A DNA stretch of 37,999 nt from Candidatus Nomurabacteria bacterium RIFOXYB1_FULL_39_16. Lineage in GTDB: Bacteria > Patescibacteriota > Minisyncoccia > Phycocordibacterales > UBA9973. This document shows positions 33,603 through 37,999 of this stretch, piece after piece. Made by a program: the position numbers and the translations under genes. The DNA lies in contig MFWB01000008.1 of NCBI GenBank assembly GCA_001787205.1, positions 35,802-73,800 on the forward strand, given 5' to 3'. The notes below the pieces were generated by a model. The model saw only the letters and a program-made list of their open reading frames with translations, made no database searches and was not told the origin of the DNA. Position 1 is the stretch's first letter. Each line of letters opens with the position of its first letter.

Positions 33603-35351
33603 ATGAGTTTTTTAGAAGCATTAGTTAAAAAGGGGGTGATAGAAAGTAGTCAAATAGGCGAAATCAAAAACCACGCCAAAGAGGAATACAACGGAAACAT
33701 TGAGGAAGCACTCCTTGAATCCGGTATTTCGGAAGAAAAAATTCTTGAAGCAAAAGGAGAGTATCTTGGTATTCCGATAAGGAAAGTAAATTCAGAGGAT
33801 ATGTCTTTCAGTGTTCTCAAATATATCTCGGAAGATTCGGCCCTACACTACCGTTTTGTGCCGATTGAATTGAGAGAGGGGGTGCTGGAAGTCGGAGTAA
33901 TGGATCCGGAGAACATCCAAGCTATGGATGCCCTTCAATTTATTTCCACCAAAATTGGCCTTCCTTTTAAAGTTTTTCTTATTACCAAGAGCGATTATGA
34001 GGGCGTTATGCAGACTTATAAAGGGCTCGGTAGCCAGGTGGAAGAAGCCTTAAATGAACTCAGTCAGGAAGAAATGGCTGATGTTAAAAATTTAAGCGAA
34101 GAAAATCTCAGTAAAGAAATAAAAAACATTAAACCGGGAGAAGAAGCGAAAATTGTGGAAGACGCGCCAGTGATAAAGATTGTCGCTGTCGTCTTGCGTA
34201 ATGCCATAGAGGGGGGCGCTTCCGATATACATATTGAATTCACGGGAGAAAAAGTAAAAGTGCGTTTCCGGGTGGACGGTGAACTGCACACCTCTATAGT
34301 CTTGCCTCCCAATGTCTATGGCGGTATTGTGGCGCGTATAAAAATTCTTGCCAAACTGCGTCTGGATGAGAAGCGCAAACCACAGGATGGGTCCTTTAGT
34401 ACCAGCATTGACGGAAGAAAAATTGATTTCCGTGTTTCCACTATGCCCGCATATTATGGGGAAAAAGTCGTGATGCGTATTCTTGATTCAGAAAAAGGAG
34501 TAAAACCATTAGATCAGCTAGGATTGTCGGAAATGAATTTAAACATAATCAGAGAAGCTATCAAAAAACCGTACGGACTTATCCTGGTAACAGGACCGAC
34601 GGGCTCCGGAAAGTCCACTACACTTTACTCAATAATGAATGAATTAGATAAAGAAAAAAGCAACATCGTTTCCTTGGAAGATCCGGTGGAGTATCATATG
34701 CCAGATATAAACCAATCTCAGATGATGCCGGAGATAGGTTACACTTTTGCTTCCGGCCTTCGCTCCATTCTTCGTCAGGACCCGGACATCATTATGGTCG
34801 GAGAAATCCGCGATAAAGAAACCGCGCAATTGGCTATTCAGGCAGCTCTAACTGGACACTTGGTGATCTCCACTCTACACACTAACAACGCTATCGGAGC
34901 TGTCCCTCGTTTGGTGGATATGGGAGTTGACCCATATTTGATAGCGCCGACCCTTATCGTATCAATCGCGCAACGTCTCGCTCGATTGACTTGTCCATCA
35001 TCTCGCAAGCTTGTGCCTATTGACCCCGGAGTCTTGAAACAGATTGAAGAACAGATGAAAGATTTGCCGGCAGAGTTTAAAAAGGACCTTTCTATGAAAA
35101 AGGAAATGTACGAAACCGTTCCGTCAGGGGAATGTCCTTCCGGCACGAGGGGTCGTATCGCGGTTTTTGAAATGTTCAAAATAGACAAAGAAATGCAATC
35201 TGTGATTTTGAAAGACCCGACCGATGGAGCTATCTATAAATCTGCCCGCAATAAGGGAATGCTTATGATGAGAGAAGACGCAATGCTAAAGGCTCTAGAC
35301 GGTATAATTCCTTTTACTGAAGTGTACAATTTCAACAATGAAAAAGAGTAG
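33603..35351 (+). CDS. pilB: Type IV pilus assembly ATPase PilB (GspE family)
   Basis: ...VTGPTGSGKSTTLYSIMNELD..., ...SILRQDPDIIMVGEIRDKETAQLAIQAALTGHLVISTLHTNNA... Confidence 0.95.
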   Translation: MSFLEALVKKGVIESSQIGEIKNHAKEEYNGNIEEALLESGISEEKILEAKGEYLGIPIRKVNSEDMSFSVLKYISEDSALHYRFVPIELREGVLEVGVMDPENIQAMDALQFISTKIGLPFKVFLITKSDYEGVMQTYKGLGSQVEEALNELSQEEMADVKNLSEENLSKEIKNIKPGEEAKIVEDAPVIKIVAVVLRNAIEGGASDIHIEFTGEKVKVRFRVDGELHTSIVLPPNVYGGIVARIKILAKLRLDEKRKPQDGSFSTSIDGRKIDFRVSTMPAYYGEKVVMRILDSEKGVKPLDQLGLSEMNLNIIREAIKKPYGLILVTGPTGSGKSTTLYSIMNELDKEKSNIVSLEDPVEYHMPDINQSQMMPEIGYTFASGLRSILRQDPDIIMVGEIRDKETAQLAIQAALTGHLVISTLHTNNAIGAVPRLVDMGVDPYLIAPTLIVSIAQRLARLTCPSSRKLVPIDPGVLKQIEEQMKDLPAEFKKDLSMKKEMYETVPSGECPSGTRGRIAVFEMFKIDKEMQSVILKDPTDGAIYKSARNKGMLMMREDAMLKALDGIIPFTEVYNFNNEKE

Positions 35352-35394
35352 TTTGAAAGCTTGTTTTATAGTATAATTAAGACAGGGGAAACAT

Positions 35395-35799
35395 ATGGAA
35401 GGAAATAAAAGAAAAATTTTAATAGTAGATGATGATAATTTTCTTTTAGATATGTATGCTCTGAAGTTCAGTCAGAATAATTTTGAAGTGTATACGGCAG
35501 CAAGTGGCATACATGCCCTGGAGAAATTAAAAGGAGGACTTTGTCCCGAGGTGATGCTGATGGATATAATTATGCCGGAGATGAACGGTTTTGAAGTGCT
35601 GGAGGAGCTTAATACAAAGAATATTTGCCCCAGTTGTACAAAAATAATTCTCTCTAATAAGAGCGAACAGAAAGACATAGATGAGGGTAAAAGGTTGGGT
35701 GTGGCCGGATACATCGTGAAAGCAAATTCCACCCCGGCAGAAGTCATAGAACAAGTGGTAAAAATTTTAGAAGAAAAAAAAGTTGTTGTTCCAAAATAG
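35395..35799 (+). CDS. Stand-alone response-regulator receiver (CheY-like)
   Basis: KRKILIVDDDNFLLDMYALKFSQNNFEVYTAASGIHALEKLKGGLCPEVMLMDIIMPEMNGFEVLEEL...KIILSNKS. Confidence 0.92.
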   Translation: MEGNKRKILIVDDDNFLLDMYALKFSQNNFEVYTAASGIHALEKLKGGLCPEVMLMDIIMPEMNGFEVLEELNTKNICPSCTKIILSNKSEQKDIDEGKRLGVAGYIVKANSTPAEVIEQVVKILEEKKVVVPK

Positions 35800-35853
35800 T
35801 ATTTTTAGATTTACCTTACAAACTTTATAACTTTACAAACCTTTAACTTATTT

Positions 35854-36912
35854 ATGGATTATAAAAAAGAACTTGAAACACTTATTTTAAATGTTATCCA
35901 CGAAAATGGTTCCGACCTACATTTAGGTGTAGGGCGTGTGCCAGTCATTAGGGTGGCAGGGGAACTTACTTTTCTGGTTAAGCATTCGATTCTAACGAAG
36001 GAAGATATGTTGGGTTTTTTGGAAGAAATATTCGACAAGACGAAGCTTGCCCTTTTTAAAGAAAATCAAGAAGCTGACTTCTCTTACGATTTCCGGGGAG
36101 AAGCTAGGCTTCGCGGGAACGCCTTTTTTCAGAAAGGTTTAATGAATATAGTTTTCAGATTGGTGCCGAAAGTGGAGACTATGTCTGAGTTGAGATTGCC
36201 CCCCATTTTAGCGGATTTGGCCCGCAAGAAGCAAGGATTTTTCCTTTGTGTCGGTCCCGTGGGGCAAGGTAAATCAACCACACTGTCAGCTATGATCAAT
36301 GTCATCAACAATGAACAAGCGCGTAATATTATTACTATTGAAGACCCAATTGAACACGTATATACTCCGAACAAATCCATCATTAACCAGCGGGAAGTGG
36401 GCATAGATACTAAGGACTTTCACGTGGCGCTTAAAGAAGTTTTCCGCCAGGACGTCAACGTAATAATGATTGGAGAAATGCGCACACCGGAAACTATTTC
36501 AACAGCCGTAACCGCAGCCGAGACGGGTCACCTGGTGCTCTCAACTCTACACACCAACAATGCTTCCCAGACCATTGATAGAATTATTGATTCATTCCCT
36601 GGCAGTCAGCAAGATCAAATCCGTGGACAGCTCGCAGCCTCTCTGCTCGGTATTTTCTCCCAGAGGCTTGTGCCGAGAATTTCAGGAGGGCTTGTTCCCG
36701 CCTATGAACTTCTTTTAAACAATAACGCCGTGGCGAATCTGATTCGCGAGAAACGCACACACGAGATAGACGTGGTCATAGAGACTGGTATGGAGTCTGG
36801 AATGGTAGACCTCAACCACTCACTGCTTGAGCTTGTGCGCGCTGGAGAAATCTCCATTGAAAACGCTTATCAGTATTCGCTTAATCCGAAAGGTCTTGAA
36901 AGGTTAATTTAA
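35854..36912 (+). CDS. pilT: Pilus retraction ATPase PilT
   Basis: ...GSDLHLGVGRVPVIRV...CVGPVGQGKSTTLSAMINVIN...EVFRQDVNVIMIGEMRTPETISTAVTAAETGHLVLSTLHTNNA... Confidence 0.94.
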   Translation: MDYKKELETLILNVIHENGSDLHLGVGRVPVIRVAGELTFLVKHSILTKEDMLGFLEEIFDKTKLALFKENQEADFSYDFRGEARLRGNAFFQKGLMNIVFRLVPKVETMSELRLPPILADLARKKQGFFLCVGPVGQGKSTTLSAMINVINNEQARNIITIEDPIEHVYTPNKSIINQREVGIDTKDFHVALKEVFRQDVNVIMIGEMRTPETISTAVTAAETGHLVLSTLHTNNASQTIDRIIDSFPGSQQDQIRGQLAASLLGIFSQRLVPRISGGLVPAYELLLNNNAVANLIREKRTHEIDVVIETGMESGMVDLNHSLLELVRAGEISIENAYQYSLNPKGLERLI

Positions 36913-36921
36913 AAAATTACT

Positions 36922-36952
36922 TGTCCCGTACTAAATTTTTGATTACGGGACA
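36922..36952 (+). promoter_or_regulatory. 9-bp hairpin upstream of pilC, part of a possible alternative-pairing leader
   Basis: TGTCCCGTA (36922-36930) / TACGGGACA (36944-36952); competing partner AAAATTTTAGTACTGGG at 36974-36990. Confidence 0.5.
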
Positions 36953-36990
36953 TAAAGATAAAGATTATTAATTAAAATTTTAGTACTGGG

Positions 36991-37999
36991 ATGTTATTCA
37001 AATACAAAGCCATAGATGACAAAGGGGTAAATAAGGAAGGGGAAATTGACGCGCCCAATCGCGACATTGCCATCAGTGGACTACAGCGCAGAGGTCTGGT
37101 TGTCATCACTATCAGAGAAGAATCGGAAACCAAATCAATTTTTGAAATTTCTTTTTTTGAAAAGGTGAAGCCGAAAGATGTGGTGATTCTTTCTCGCCAG
37201 ATTGCGACATTGTTTGAAGCGCAAGTTTCCGCGCTTAAGGCTTTCACTATGCTTGCCGCCAATACCGAAAATAAGCTTCTAGGACGCAAACTCACGCAGA
37301 TTGGCGATGACTTGCAAGCCGGAATATCCATTTCGGGAGCCCTCTCTCGTCACCCGGATGTGTTTTCTGATTTTTATGTGAATATGGTCAAGGTGGGAGA
37401 GGAGACCGGTAAATTAAATCAAACTTTCCTACACCTGGCGGATTATCTGGATCGTCAATACGCCCTTACTTCTAAAACCAGAAACGCGCTTATTTATCCC
37501 GCTTTCGTTATTATCACATTCTTCGTCGTTATGACCTTGATGTTTACGGTTGTGATTCCAAAGCTTTCTTCTATTATTTTGGATTCTGGGCAGGAAGTGC
37601 CCTTTTTCACTAAAATAGTGATTGGAATTTCAAATTTGTTTGTTCACTATGGTTTTTTCATTTTGATTTTCTTGGTGCTTCTGGGAATTTGGATTTGGAG
37701 GCTATCTTCCACCCCTAAAGGAAAAGTATATCTGGACACTCTGCGTCTCTCCACTCCGGCTGTCGGAAATTTGTATAAAAAACTTTATCTTTCCAGAATA
37801 ACGGACAATTTGAATACAATGCTTTCTTCGGGCGTGCCGATAGTCAGGTCCATAGACATAACCGCGGAAGTGGTGGGCAGTCTATTGTATAAAGAAGTGC
37901 TAGGAGAAGTGGCAGACAGCGTAAAGTCCGGTATCGCTCTTTCTGCGGCGCTTGAAAAACACGGAGAACAAATGCCGGGAATTATGGTGCAAATGGTTA
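36991..37999 (+). CDS. pilC: Type IV pilus inner-membrane platform protein PilC (GspF family), 3' truncated by window
   Basis: MLFKYKAIDDKGVNKEGEIDAPNRDIAISGLQRRGLVVITI...LSRQIATLFEAQVSALKAFTMLA...NMVKVGEETGKLNQTFLHLADYLDRQ...; open to window end. Confidence 0.93.
   Translation, partial: MLFKYKAIDDKGVNKEGEIDAPNRDIAISGLQRRGLVVITIREESETKSIFEISFFEKVKPKDVVILSRQIATLFEAQVSALKAFTMLAANTENKLLGRKLTQIGDDLQAGISISGALSRHPDVFSDFYVNMVKVGEETGKLNQTFLHLADYLDRQYALTSKTRNALIYPAFVIITFFVVMTLMFTVVIPKLSSIILDSGQEVPFFTKIVIGISNLFVHYGFFILIFLVLLGIWIWRLSSTPKGKVYLDTLRLSTPAVGNLYKKLYLSRITDNLNTMLSSGVPIVRSIDITAEVVGSLLYKEVLGEVADSVKSGIALSAALEKHGEQMPGIMVQMV

Noticed and set aside
35814-35850. Imperfect direct repeat ACAAACTTTATAACTT / ACAAACCTTTAACTT upstream of pilT
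   Set aside because: Two low-complexity AT-rich copies only; insufficient to call a functional element.
36972-37331. 119-aa minus-strand ORF
   Set aside because: Antisense to pilC, which has clear GspF-family motifs.

Overview
This 38 kb window looks like a chromosomal segment of a Patescibacteria/CPR (Parcubacteria-like) genome. That placement is inferred from gene content and style, not from a database search. In order it contains: the 3' end of a pilin-like gene; a spc-type ribosomal block (uS14-uS8-uL6-uL18-uS5-uL15-secY, no uL30); nucleotide kinases and map; an orphan TraD/VirD4-like ATPase; ndk; a CYTH protein; a REP-associated (RAYT/Y1) transposase unit with hairpin ends; HD, HAD and beta-CASP enzymes; a convergent infC-rpmI-rplT operon; an smpB-tmRNA-ftsH block; tRNA-Ile(UAU); a likely B12 module (ECF-S-like protein, class II RNR, PduO-type adenosyltransferase); a PaaX/Cas2-like gene between two near-identical quasi-palindromes; recG; two divergent AGY-box tRNA-Ser genes, one with anticodon ACU; an ATP-grasp gene; comF; and a type IV pilus operon (pilM,N,O,P-like,B, receiver, pilT, pilC). 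The strongest candidates for something undescribed are: (i) a two-copy structured 3'-UTR element with a conserved core (CTCRGGTCCTCGG...CCAGACCAYTCR) inside different but perfectly complementary A/T stems; (ii) the repeat-flanked PaaX/Cas2-like unit; (iii) a free-standing ~155-nt rod-like ncRNA with its own promoter and terminator; (iv) the tRNA-Ser(ACU)/tRNA-Ser(GCU) pair. All calls were made by reading the sequence. No folding program or homology search was run.
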